Made by a program: the position numbers and the translations under genes. The notes under the pieces were generated by a model. That model was not told the origin of the DNA. It saw nothing but the letters and a program-made list of their open reading frames with translations, and ran no database searches. Positions 15,770-23,099 of a DNA stretch of 31,675 nt are shown piece after piece. Source of the DNA: Cribrihabitans_A pelagius (GTDB lineage Bacteria > Pseudomonadota > Alphaproteobacteria > Rhodobacterales > Rhodobacteraceae); assembly GCF_048820915.1 (NCBI RefSeq), contig NZ_JBMERR010000031.1:1-31675 (forward strand), in the 5' to 3' direction. The stretch's first letter is position 1; each line of letters begins with the position of its first letter.

Positions 15770-16198
15770 TCACTGGACCTGAGCAAACAATTCCTCGAAG
15801 CGGCCCTTGGCCTTGCCCTTCTGTTTCACCGCTTCCGCATCGGCCCGGTTCACGGCCTCGCCGACCTGGATCAGGGCGATCATGCCCATACCGTAGTGCG
15901 GTGTGCATTTGATCCCGTAGAGGCCCTCGGTCTCGACGGTCAGCGTGTAGGTCTCGTTGAACTTGCTTTTGAAGCTATCGGTGCCTTCGGGCAGCATGCC
16001 CTTGATGCTTTCGACGTTGTGCCCTTTGTCCGTCGGCACGAAAGTGATGACGTCCCCGGGCATCGCCTTCACATAGGCCGGCTCGAACACCATCGCCCCC
16101 GCCTCGCCTTTGTTGAGCATCAGCACTTCGTGGGAGTCCGCCTGAGCCAGAGTGCCGGCAAGGGTGAAGACTGCGGCGCAGCCAAGTTTCCTGAACAT
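15770..16198 (-). CDS. Pseudoazurin (electron donor to NirK)
   Basis: Pseudoazurin is a small periplasmic blue copper protein that carries electrons from the cytochrome bc1 branch to NirK. The 142-residue precursor has a signal peptide ending at about Ala20 (LAQA|DSHEV). The type 1 copper ligands are His60 (KGHNVE), Cys98 and His101 (KCTPH) and Met106 (GMGM). Their spacing is exactly that of known pseudoazurins. The gene lies with nirK, nnrS and nirV, carries the same NnrR-type promoter box as nirK, and is followed by its own terminator. It diverges from the nap operon across 263 bp. Confidence 0.95.
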   Translation of the reverse strand: MFRKLGCAAVFTLAGTLAQADSHEVLMLNKGEAGAMVFEPAYVKAMPGDVITFVPTDKGHNVESIKGMLPEGTDSFKSKFNETYTLTVETEGLYGIKCTPHYGMGMIALIQVGEAVNRADAEAVKQKGKAKGRFEELFAQVQ

Positions 16199-16271
16199 CT
16201 GAGGTCCTTTCGTTCATTCGATGAGTGAATCAGGGTCGATCCGCTTATCGGCTGTTTTGGCGCCCCGGTGT

Positions 16272-16285
16272 TTGTCCTGGCTCAA
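16272..16285 (-). promoter_or_regulatory. NnrR-type box upstream of pseudoazurin gene
   Basis: On the minus strand the site reads TTGAG-CCAG-GACAA, differing from the nirK box in one base. Its centre is 80 bp from the pseudoazurin ATG. If the activator works from -41.5, transcription would start near 16237. Confidence 0.65.
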
Positions 16286-16333
16286 ACTTCCGCATTCTCA
16301 TTGCCCGCCGCGCCGGGCGGGACTGTCCCGGCC

Positions 16334-16347
16334 ATGATCCAGATCAA
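16334..16347 (+). promoter_or_regulatory. FNR-like box in the nap/pseudoazurin intergenic region
   Basis: ATGAT-CCAG-ATCAA differs from the consensus FNR site TTGAT-N4-ATCAA only in the first base. It lies 115 bp upstream of the napF ATG and 49 bp from the NnrR-type box of the divergent gene. An FnrL-type oxygen sensor is the likely binder, giving nap an oxygen-controlled promoter separate from the NO-controlled genes. Confidence 0.6.
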
Positions 16348-16441
16348 ATCGCTGACGCCCGTGTGGCGTTAGATCGTGGCACACGCGGCCCGGCGGATGG
16401 CTCATCATCCCTCCCGCTCCGGCCAGAGCATCGGCACCGGC

Positions 16442-16462
16442 TGTCATCAGGTCCTGATGACA
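16442..16462. promoter_or_regulatory. Perfect 21-nt palindrome at the napF start
   Basis: Arms TGTCATCAGG and CCTGATGACA are separated by a single T. The last base is the A of the ATG taken here as the napF start. It may be an operator or, in the mRNA, a hairpin that covers the ribosome site; with a 1-nt centre it would form a tight stem only if the inner pairs open. Confidence 0.5.
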
Positions 16463-16995
16463 TGTTTTGCACTTGGGAAAACGGTTTGGCACTCACGCTC
16501 AACAGACGCGACATTCTGCGCGGTTCGCTTCGCCAAGGCCGGACGGCCATCATGCGTCCGCCGGGCGCGCAGCCGGAGTTCGACCGCCTCTGCGATGGCT
16601 GCCGGGCCTGTTCGCAGGCCTGTCCGCAACGGATCGTCATCCACACGGGCTCCGGCACCCCGACGCTCGACTTCAGCCTGGGCGCCTGCAGCTTCTGCGG
16701 CGGCTGCGCCCGCGCCTGCCCCACCGGCGCCCTCGCGGAGGAGTCGCAGGACGCTTGGCCCTGGCGGGCCGGGATCCTGCAGTCCTGCCTCTCTGTCCAG
16801 GGCACCAGCTGCCGCACATGCGAGGACGCCTGCGAACACCGCGCCATCCGCTTCCGCCTGCAGACAGGCGGGCGCGCCGTCCCCATCCTGGACCGGAATC
16901 TTTGCACGGGCTGCGGCGAATGTGCCTTCGCCTGCCCCGTCAACGCCGTCGCTTTCGAGCGCGTTCAACCCTCCAATCCCAAGGTGACAGCATGA
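16462..16995 (+). CDS. napF: NapF, cytoplasmic 4Fe-4S protein of nitrate reductase assembly
   Basis: NapF is a cytoplasmic ferredoxin-like protein that helps load the iron-sulfur cluster of NapA before export. The 177-residue protein has ferredoxin motifs CDGCRACSQACP (about residues 47-58), CSFCGGCARACP (about 78-89) and CTGCGECAFACP (about 152-163). A cysteine-rich stretch (SCLSVQGTSCRTCEDACEH) lies between. The length is normal. The ATG at 16462 has a poor ribosome site and overlaps a palindrome; a TTG at 16486 (giving MALTLNRRDILRG) is preceded by GGGA and is a serious alternative. The stop overlaps the napD start by four bases. Confidence 0.9.
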   Translation: MFCTWENGLALTLNRRDILRGSLRQGRTAIMRPPGAQPEFDRLCDGCRACSQACPQRIVIHTGSGTPTLDFSLGACSFCGGCARACPTGALAEESQDAWPWRAGILQSCLSVQGTSCRTCEDACEHRAIRFRLQTGGRAVPILDRNLCTGCGECAFACPVNAVAFERVQPSNPKVTA

Positions 16996-17279
16996 ATATC
17001 TGCGGATGTCTCGTCCATATCGCGCCCGGTCCGGCGCCTGCGGCGCGCAGGCAAATTGACGCCATGGAGGGCGTCGAGGTTCACGCCGCCACCCCGGACG
17101 GACGCCTTGTTGTGACGGTGGAGGACACCGGCACGGCCCGGGCCTCGGACATCATCATGGCGCTGCACCAGGTCCCGGGCGTCCTCTCGCTGACCCTCAA
17201 CTACCATCACTTCGAAGATCTCCCGCCGCGATCCAGTCTCGCCGCCAGCCAGCCGGAGCACTCCCATGACCACCTCTGA
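16992..17279 (+). CDS. napD: NapD, Tat-proofreading chaperone for NapA
   Basis: NapD binds the twin-arginine signal peptide of NapA and holds it back until cofactors are inserted. The 95-residue protein begins MNICGCLVHIAPG, close to the family N-terminus (relatives have NICG and LVH), and has the GVEVHAATPDGRLVVTVE and GVLSLTLNYHHFED stretches of the ferredoxin-like fold. The C-terminal tail (EHSHDHL) is His-rich. It overlaps napF by four bases and the napA start by 14 bases. Confidence 0.92.
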   Translation: MNICGCLVHIAPGPAPAARRQIDAMEGVEVHAATPDGRLVVTVEDTGTARASDIIMALHQVPGVLSLTLNYHHFEDLPPRSSLAASQPEHSHDHL

Positions 17280-19758
17280 TTCCCGCCGGAACTTTCTGAA
17301 GGCCACCGCCGCCGCGAGTACCGCCGCCGCCGCGGGTATTCCGCTTGCCTCCGGCACCGCCGCAGCACCCGCGGCCGGTTCCGCCATCCGCTGGGACAAG
17401 GCGCCCTGCCGGTTCTGCGGCACGGGCTGCTCGGTTCTGGTCGGCGTCAAGGAAGGCCGCGTGGTTGCCACGCAAGGCGACCCGGACGCACCGGTGAACC
17501 GGGGGCTGAACTGCATCAAGGGCTACTTCCTGTCCAAGATCATGTACGGCGCGGACCGCCTGACAACGCCGCTCCTGCGCAAGACCAACGGCGTCTACGA
17601 CAAGAACGGCGAATTCGAGCCCGTCAGCTGGGACGAAGCTTTCGACATCATGGCGCAAAAATGGAAGGAAGCGCTGGCCAGGAAGGGGCCGGCCTCGGTC
17701 GGCATGTTCGGGTCAGGCCAGTGGACGGTCTGGGAAGGCTATGCCGCCGCCAAGCTGATGAAGGCGGGCTTCCGGTCGAACAACATCGACCCGAACGCGC
17801 GGCACTGCATGGCCTCGGCCGTGGTGGGGTTCATGCGCGCCTTCGGCATCGACGAGCCGATGGGCTGCTACGACGACTTCGAGCACGCCGACACCTTCGT
17901 GCTCTGGGGCTCGAACATGGCCGAGATGCACCCGATCCTGTGGTCGCGCCTGACCGATACCCGCCTGACCAAGCCGGGCGCCGAGGTCCACGTCCTGTCG
18001 ACCTACGAGCACCGCTCCTTCGAGCTTGCCGACAACGGCATCGTCTTCAACCCGCAGTCCGACCTGGCGATCCTGAACTACATCGCCAACTACATCATCC
18101 AGAACGACGCGGTGAACTGGGACTTCGTGAACAAGCACGTCAACTTCACCCGCACCGAAACCGACATCGGCTATGGGCTGCGCCCCGAGCACCCGCTGCA
18201 AGTCGAGGCGGCCAACCCGGATTCGGGCAAGCTGACCGCGATGACCTTCGAGGAATACGCAGCCTCGGTGGCGGACTACACCGTCGGGAAGGCCTCGGAA
18301 ATCTCCGGCGTTCCCGCGCACCAGCTCGAACGGCTCGCCCAGCAATATGCCGACCCGGACCGCAAGGTGATGAGCCTGTGGACCATGGGCTTCAACCAGC
18401 ACACCCGCGGGTCCTGGGTGAACGGGCTGATGTACAATGTGCATCTGCTGACCGGGAAGATCTCCGAGCCCGGCAACTCGCCTTTCTCCCTGACCGGCCA
18501 GCCCTCCGCCTGCGGCACCGCGCGCGAGGTAGGCACCTTTGCGCACCGCCTGCCCGCCGACATGGTGGTGATGAACGACAAGCACCGCGAGATCTGCGAA
18601 ACCGCCTGGGGCGTGCCGCAGGGCACCATCCCGCCGAAGCCGGGATTCCACGCGGTGCTGCAGAACCGGATGCTGAAGGACGGTGTGCTGAACGCCTACT
18701 GGGTGCAGTGCAACAACAACATGCAGGCCGCGCCCAACATCAACGAGGAAGGCCTCCCCGGCTACCGCAACCCGGAAAACTTCATCGCCGTGTCCGACCC
18801 CTATCCGACCGTGACGGCGATGGCCGCGGACCTGATCCTGCCCACCGCCATGTGGGTGGAGAAAGAGGGCGCCTATGGCAACGCCGAGCGCCGCACGCAG
18901 TTCTGGCGGCAGCAGGTCGATGCGCCGGGCGAGGCCAGGTCGGATCTGTGGCAGCTGATAGAGTTCTCCAAGCGCTTCACGGTGGAAGAAGCCTGGGGAG
19001 AAGACCTGGTGGCGCAGATGCCGGAACTCACCGGCAAGACGCTGTTCCAGGTCCTGTTCGAAAACGGCAAGGTCAACGCCTACCCGGTGTCGGAAACGGC
19101 CGAGGGATTCAACAATGCCGAGGCAAGTCACTTCGGCTTCTACGTGCAGAAGGGCCTGTTCGAGGAATACGCCGAATTCGGGCGCCATCACGGCCACGAC
19201 CTTGCGCCCTTCGACACCTACCACCAGGCCCGCGGCCTGCGCTGGCCCGTCGTGGACGGCAAGGAAACCCTCTACCGCTTCCGCGAAGGCTATGACCCCT
19301 ATGTTCCCGAAGGCGAGGACGTGCGCTTTTATGGCCACGCGGACGGGCGCGCCAAGATCATCTTCGCCCCCTATGAGGCAGCGGCAGAAGAGCCGGATGA
19401 GGAATACGACCTCTGGCTCTGCACCGGGCGTGTGCTGGAGCACTGGCATTCCGGCTCGATGACCCGGCGGGTGCCGGAGCTGCACCGGGCCTTCCCGAAC
19501 GCCGTGGTCTTCATGCACCCCGAGGACGCCCAGTCCCGCGGCCTGCGGCGCGGGCAGGAGATCATGATTTCCACCCGCCGTGGAGAGATGCTGAGCCGGG
19601 TCGAGACCCGCGGCCGCAACAAGCCCCCCAAGGGGCTCGTCTTCGTGCCGTGGTTCGATGAAAGCCAGCTGATCAACAAGCTGACGCTGGATGCGACCTG
19701 CCCGCTGTCGAAGGAAACCGACTTCAAGAAGTGCGCCTGCAAGGTCGAGCGCGCCTGA
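17266..19758 (+). CDS. napA: Periplasmic nitrate reductase catalytic subunit NapA
   Basis: NapA is the molybdenum enzyme that reduces nitrate to nitrite in the periplasm. The 830-residue precursor has a Tat signal (SRRNFLKATAAAS, residues 6-18) with cleavage probably near residue 30-40. The 4Fe-4S ligands are Cys48, Cys51, Cys55 and Cys83, with Lys85 placed between cluster and molybdopterin. Cys181 (ARHCMASAV) is the molybdenum ligand. Molybdopterin-guanine-dinucleotide contacts are visible in LWGSNMAEMHP and in the C-terminal TGRVLEHWHSGSMTRRVPEL. Length and motifs are complete. It is followed after 20 bp by napG. Confidence 0.98.
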   Translation: MTTSDSRRNFLKATAAASTAAAAGIPLASGTAAAPAAGSAIRWDKAPCRFCGTGCSVLVGVKEGRVVATQGDPDAPVNRGLNCIKGYFLSKIMYGADRLTTPLLRKTNGVYDKNGEFEPVSWDEAFDIMAQKWKEALARKGPASVGMFGSGQWTVWEGYAAAKLMKAGFRSNNIDPNARHCMASAVVGFMRAFGIDEPMGCYDDFEHADTFVLWGSNMAEMHPILWSRLTDTRLTKPGAEVHVLSTYEHRSFELADNGIVFNPQSDLAILNYIANYIIQNDAVNWDFVNKHVNFTRTETDIGYGLRPEHPLQVEAANPDSGKLTAMTFEEYAASVADYTVGKASEISGVPAHQLERLAQQYADPDRKVMSLWTMGFNQHTRGSWVNGLMYNVHLLTGKISEPGNSPFSLTGQPSACGTAREVGTFAHRLPADMVVMNDKHREICETAWGVPQGTIPPKPGFHAVLQNRMLKDGVLNAYWVQCNNNMQAAPNINEEGLPGYRNPENFIAVSDPYPTVTAMAADLILPTAMWVEKEGAYGNAERRTQFWRQQVDAPGEARSDLWQLIEFSKRFTVEEAWGEDLVAQMPELTGKTLFQVLFENGKVNAYPVSETAEGFNNAEASHFGFYVQKGLFEEYAEFGRHHGHDLAPFDTYHQARGLRWPVVDGKETLYRFREGYDPYVPEGEDVRFYGHADGRAKIIFAPYEAAAEEPDEEYDLWLCTGRVLEHWHSGSMTRRVPELHRAFPNAVVFMHPEDAQSRGLRRGQEIMISTRRGEMLSRVETRGRNKPPKGLVFVPWFDESQLINKLTLDATCPLSKETDFKKCACKVERA

Positions 19759-19778
19759 ACCTGCGTCTGGAACACGCC

Positions 19779-20612
19779 ATGCCTGCCACCGCTCCACTCT
19801 CACCTGCCCGCCGGAAGTTCCTGACGGAAACCGCCCGGATGGCGGGCGGCTGTGCGGTGGCGGGACTTGGGCATGCCTATCTGGTCCGGGATGCCCGCGC
19901 GCTGCCCGCCGAGGCCCTGCGCCTGCCCGGTGCCCTTGCGGAGGAGGCGTTCCTCGATGCCTGCATCCGCTGCGGCCTCAGTGTGCGCGGCTGCCCCTAT
20001 GGCACCCTGAAACCTGCTGAATCGGGTGAAGACGGCCCGGCCACGGGCACACCCTACTTCACCGCCCGCGACGCCGCCTGCGAGATGTGCGAGGACATTC
20101 CCTGCGTGGCCGCCTGCCCTGTCGGCGCGCTGGATCCAGGCCTCACAGACATCGGCGACGCCCGGATGGGCACGGCCGTTCTGGTCGACCAGGAAAACTG
20201 CCTGAACTTCCTCGGCCTGCGCTGCGGCGTGTGCTACCGCGTCGGCCCGGTCATCGGCGAGGCCATCACGCTGGATGTTTCGCACAACAGGCGCTCCGGC
20301 CACCACGCGCTCTTTGCGCCCGCTGTCCACGCGGACCATTGCCCGGGCTGCGGCATCTGCGAGAAGTCCTGCGTTCCGCCCGAAGCCGCGATCAAGGTCC
20401 TGCCCGCCCGGCTGGCCCGCGCCACCCCGGCGGACCACTACCGCAAGGGCTGGGAAGAGCTGGACCGCAATGGCGCACCGCTCGTCGATGGCATCATTGA
20501 CCTGCCCGACCGCCTGCCGGGTCCGGGCACGGACAACCTCGCCGCCCCCGGCGGATACGAGAGCGGTTTCGAACCCGTGTTCAAGCTTCCCGGAACGGAG
20601 GCAGGCCAATGA
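19779..20612 (+). CDS. napG: NapG, periplasmic ferredoxin-type protein with two ligand Cys lost
   Basis: NapG is a four-cluster iron-sulfur protein that, with membrane protein NapH, forms a quinol dehydrogenase feeding NapC/NapB. The 277-residue protein has a twin-arginine start (ARRKFLTETAR). Cluster motif II (Cys101, 104, 109, 113) and motif IV (Cys188, 191, 194, 198) are complete. In motif I the third Cys is Ser68 (CIRCGLSVRGCP, codon AGT at 19980), and in motif III the fourth Cys is Gly156 (CGVCYRVGP, codon GGC at 20244). Each is one base away from a Cys codon. The remaining sequence is highly conserved (CEMCEDIPCVAACPVGALDP, CLNFLGLRC), so this is not general decay. The stop overlaps napH by four bases. 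The start is the ATG at 19779. Confidence 0.92.
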   Translation: MPATAPLSPARRKFLTETARMAGGCAVAGLGHAYLVRDARALPAEALRLPGALAEEAFLDACIRCGLSVRGCPYGTLKPAESGEDGPATGTPYFTARDAACEMCEDIPCVAACPVGALDPGLTDIGDARMGTAVLVDQENCLNFLGLRCGVCYRVGPVIGEAITLDVSHNRRSGHHALFAPAVHADHCPGCGICEKSCVPPEAAIKVLPARLARATPADHYRKGWEELDRNGAPLVDGIIDLPDRLPGPGTDNLAAPGGYESGFEPVFKLPGTEAGQ

Positions 20613-21520
20613 GCGCCAGGCCCCGCCACGCCGCAGGACAGGAGGCCATCGCCGCCAAGGGCTGGGTGAAAGCGCACAAGTGGCTGCTGCTGCGCCGCCT
20701 GTCGCAAGCGGTCCTCCTGGCACTCTTCCTGATCCTTTCCTGGGCGGGCTGGCGCATTGTGGACAGCACAATCGCCGGGTCCAGAACCCTGGACGTGCTG
20801 CCGCTCACCGACCCGCTAATTACGCTGCAGAGCCTGCTCGCCGGCCACGCACCCGAGCTGACAGTGCTTGCTGGCGCCGTCATTGTTCTGGCGGCTTACG
20901 CGCTGATCGGCGGCCGAGTCTATTGCTCATGGGTCTGCCCGATCAATCCCGTCACCGGCGCCGCCCATTGGCTGCACACCCGGCTTGGTCCGCCGAAGGG
21001 CTGGCAGCCCAGACGCCACACCCGCCTCTGGCTGCTGGGCACCGTTCTGGCCGTCCCGGCGCTCACCGGCGCCATCGCCTGGGAAACAGTGAACCCCGTG
21101 ACCATGCTGCACCCGGGGCTGGTTTTCGGCATGGGCGGAGCCTGGGGGCTAATCGCTGCGGTGTTCCTTTTCGACCTGCTGGCGGCACGGCGCGGCTGGT
21201 GCGGGCATCTTTGCCCGGTTGGCGCCTTCTACGGCCTGTTGGGTCAAAAGCCGCTGCTCCGGGTCAGCGCCGCAAACCGCGCAGCCTGCACCGATTGCAT
21301 GGGTTGCTTCGCGGTGTGCCCGGGAATGCACGTCATTCCGCCTGCCCTGCGCGGCGAGGGCGATGACACGCCGCTCATCCTGAGCCCCGACTGCACCAAC
21401 TGCGGACGCTGCATCGACGTCTGTTCCGTCGATGTCTTCCGCTTCACCCATCGCAACGACAGGGCCGTCGCCGCCTCCGGCGCATCAGCAAAAGCCGCTG
21501 CCGGCGAAACGGCATCATGA
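20609..21520 (+). CDS. napH: NapH, membrane quinol-oxidising iron-sulfur protein
   Basis: NapH is the four-helix inner-membrane partner of NapG and passes electrons from quinol towards the periplasm. The 303-residue protein has hydrophobic segments at about 30-48, 85-100, 135-150 and 175-192. It has the two CxxxCP motifs (CSWVCPIN and CGHLCPVG) and, on the cytoplasmic tail, two ferredoxin motifs (CTDCMGCFAVCP and CTNCGRCIDVCS). All cysteines are in place, in contrast with NapG. The C-terminal tail after residue 285 is Ala-rich and probably unstructured. It is coupled to napG by a four-base overlap. Confidence 0.94.
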   Translation: MSARPRHAAGQEAIAAKGWVKAHKWLLLRRLSQAVLLALFLILSWAGWRIVDSTIAGSRTLDVLPLTDPLITLQSLLAGHAPELTVLAGAVIVLAAYALIGGRVYCSWVCPINPVTGAAHWLHTRLGPPKGWQPRRHTRLWLLGTVLAVPALTGAIAWETVNPVTMLHPGLVFGMGGAWGLIAAVFLFDLLAARRGWCGHLCPVGAFYGLLGQKPLLRVSAANRAACTDCMGCFAVCPGMHVIPPALRGEGDDTPLILSPDCTNCGRCIDVCSVDVFRFTHRNDRAVAASGASAKAAAGETAS

Positions 21521-21542
21521 ACGGCAAACACGGAGAGAAAGA

Positions 21543-21986
21543 ATGAAACTTTCGGCCATTGCGGGTATTTCGGCCCTGTCGGCAAGCTTGCTGATCGGCG
21601 GGTTTGTCGTCGCGCAGAACGCGGCGAACGTCCAGTCGCTGCGCGGAGCGGATATTCAGGCGACCCTGCCCGCCGACGATTTCCACCAGCAGATGAAGGG
21701 GCGCGCGGGGCGCAACTACCGCCAGCAGCCGCCCATCGTGCCGCATTCGACCGGGCAGTATCAGATCGACCTGCGCACGAACCAGTGCCTCAGCTGTCAT
21801 GACTGGACCAATGCCGGGGACCGGGGCGCACCGACGCTGTCTATGACCCATTACCTGGATCGCAGCGGCGCCCAGATGGATACCGTCGCCGGCACCCGCT
21901 GGTTCTGCAACCAGTGTCACGTCCCGCAGGCCAACGCGCCGGCCCTTGTCGGCAACACGTTCACGCCCTCCACCGGCTCCAACTGA
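21543..21986 (+). CDS. napB: NapB, dihaem cytochrome c subunit of nitrate reductase
   Basis: NapB is the small periplasmic electron-transfer subunit that binds NapA and takes electrons from NapC. The 147-residue precursor has a signal sequence (residues 1-25, ending FVVAQNA). Two haem c sites are present: CLSCH and CNQCH. The region PPIVPHSTGQYQIDLRTNQCLSCH is characteristic, with the extra His in PHS as distal ligand. The start behind GGAGAGAAAG is clear. It follows napH after 22 bp and precedes napC by 25 bp. Confidence 0.96.
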   Translation: MKLSAIAGISALSASLLIGGFVVAQNAANVQSLRGADIQATLPADDFHQQMKGRAGRNYRQQPPIVPHSTGQYQIDLRTNQCLSCHDWTNAGDRGAPTLSMTHYLDRSGAQMDTVAGTRWFCNQCHVPQANAPALVGNTFTPSTGSN

Positions 21987-22011
21987 CACGCGACACGAAA
22001 GGGACGATATC

Positions 22012-22707
22012 ATGGCTGATGCAAAGGATGAACGGCCCCGCCGTGGCCTGCTGCGCCGTGTCTGGGACGCTTTCTGGAGCCCCGCCGGGGTAGTGAGCGC
22101 CGGATTTCTGCTTATTGCGGGCTTTCTCGCGGGGATCCTGTTCTGGGGCGGGTTCCACTGGTCGCTCGAGCTCACCAACACCGAAGAGTTCTGCACCTCC
22201 TGCCACACAATGGAAACGAACCTCGGCGAATACCGTGAGACGGTGCATTACAACAACCATTCGGGCGTCCGGGCGATCTGCTCAGACTGTCACGTGCCGC
22301 ATGAATGGCAGTACAAGATGAAGGCCAAGATCATGGCCGTGAAGGACGTCTACCACGAAGTTCTGGGCACCATTTCCACGCCGGAGAAATACGAGGAGCG
22401 CCGCTTGGAAATGGCCGCCGCGGTCTGGAAAAAGATGAAGGCCACCGACAGCCGCGAATGCCGCAATTGCCATGCCTTTGAGTATATGGACTTCACCATT
22501 CAGGAAACGCGCGCCGCGGATAGCCATCAGAAGGCGATCGACAATGGCATGACCTGCATCGACTGCCATCAGGGTATCGCGCACGACCTGCCGCCCGGTT
22601 ACCTCGAAGAGTACCGTCACGTGACCGAAACCCTGGCCATGGAGAAGCCGAAGGCGGCCGTCGATCTGGCCGGGATCAAATCCTACCTGGGCACCCAGTC
22701 CGACTGA
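22012..22707 (+). CDS. napC: NapC, membrane tetrahaem cytochrome c
   Basis: NapC is a NapC/NirT-family quinol dehydrogenase that feeds NapAB. The 231-residue protein has a basic N-terminus (RPRRGLLRR), one membrane helix (about 24-47) and four haem c sites: CTSCH, CSDCH, CRNCH and CIDCH. MATDSREC...CHAFEYMDF and HQKAIDNGMTCIDCHQGIAH are family signatures. With NapC present, quinol oxidation does not depend on NapGH, which may relax the selection on NapG. The start is the ATG at 22012; the in-frame ATG at 21946 is inside napB. Confidence 0.96.
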   Translation: MADAKDERPRRGLLRRVWDAFWSPAGVVSAGFLLIAGFLAGILFWGGFHWSLELTNTEEFCTSCHTMETNLGEYRETVHYNNHSGVRAICSDCHVPHEWQYKMKAKIMAVKDVYHEVLGTISTPEKYEERRLEMAAAVWKKMKATDSRECRNCHAFEYMDFTIQETRAADSHQKAIDNGMTCIDCHQGIAHDLPPGYLEEYRHVTETLAMEKPKAAVDLAGIKSYLGTQSD

Positions 22708-22763
22708 ACCTTTCCGGGGCCGGGCGGTCGCGCAAGGTCCCGTAATTCTCGGGAGATCAAACC

Positions 22764-23045
22764 ATGATCAGTTTTCTTGACCTGCTTGGCACCATCGGCG
22801 CAAGCGTCCTGGGCCTGCCGGGCATCCTGGGCCTGAGCCTCGGCATGATGACACGCAAGTGGATCGCGGCAGCCGGGCTTGGCGTTGCGGCGGGCGTCAT
22901 TGCTCCGCTCCTGCTGGGCGGTTCCCATTCGACCCACGTGGCGATCTCCTACAGCGAATATGCCGTCGCGGTCATCGTCGGCATTCTTGCCGCGCTCACC
23001 GGCACAGCCATCCGCCGCAAGGGCGTCGCAAAGCAGACTTCCTAA
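22764..23045 (+). CDS. Small membrane protein downstream of napC (93 aa, unknown)
   Basis: The gene begins 56 bp after napC, behind CGGGAG, and is on the same strand. The 93-residue product has three hydrophobic segments: GTIGASVLGLPGILGLSLGM (about 9-28), WIAAAGLGVAAGVIAPLLLG (about 33-52) and YAVAVIVGILAALTGTAI (about 66-83), with a basic tail (RRKGVAKQTS). A Ser/His stretch (GGSHSTHVAISYSEY) joins the last two. Glycine-rich helices suggest close packing. I do not recognise a family. Its position suggests co-transcription with nap and a link with the Nap membrane complex, but this is inference. A GC hairpin (23074-23090) follows without a T run. Confidence 0.65.
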   Translation: MISFLDLLGTIGASVLGLPGILGLSLGMMTRKWIAAAGLGVAAGVIAPLLLGGSHSTHVAISYSEYAVAVIVGILAALTGTAIRRKGVAKQTS

Positions 23046-23099
23046 GCCGTCCGGGAGGAGCTTGCGATGAAACGCCGGCTGCCCTCCGGCCGTTAAAGA

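Noticed and set aside
17713..19803. Long minus-strand open frame opposite napA
   Set aside because: Shadow of the GC-rich napA gene; no family pattern and no ribosome site.
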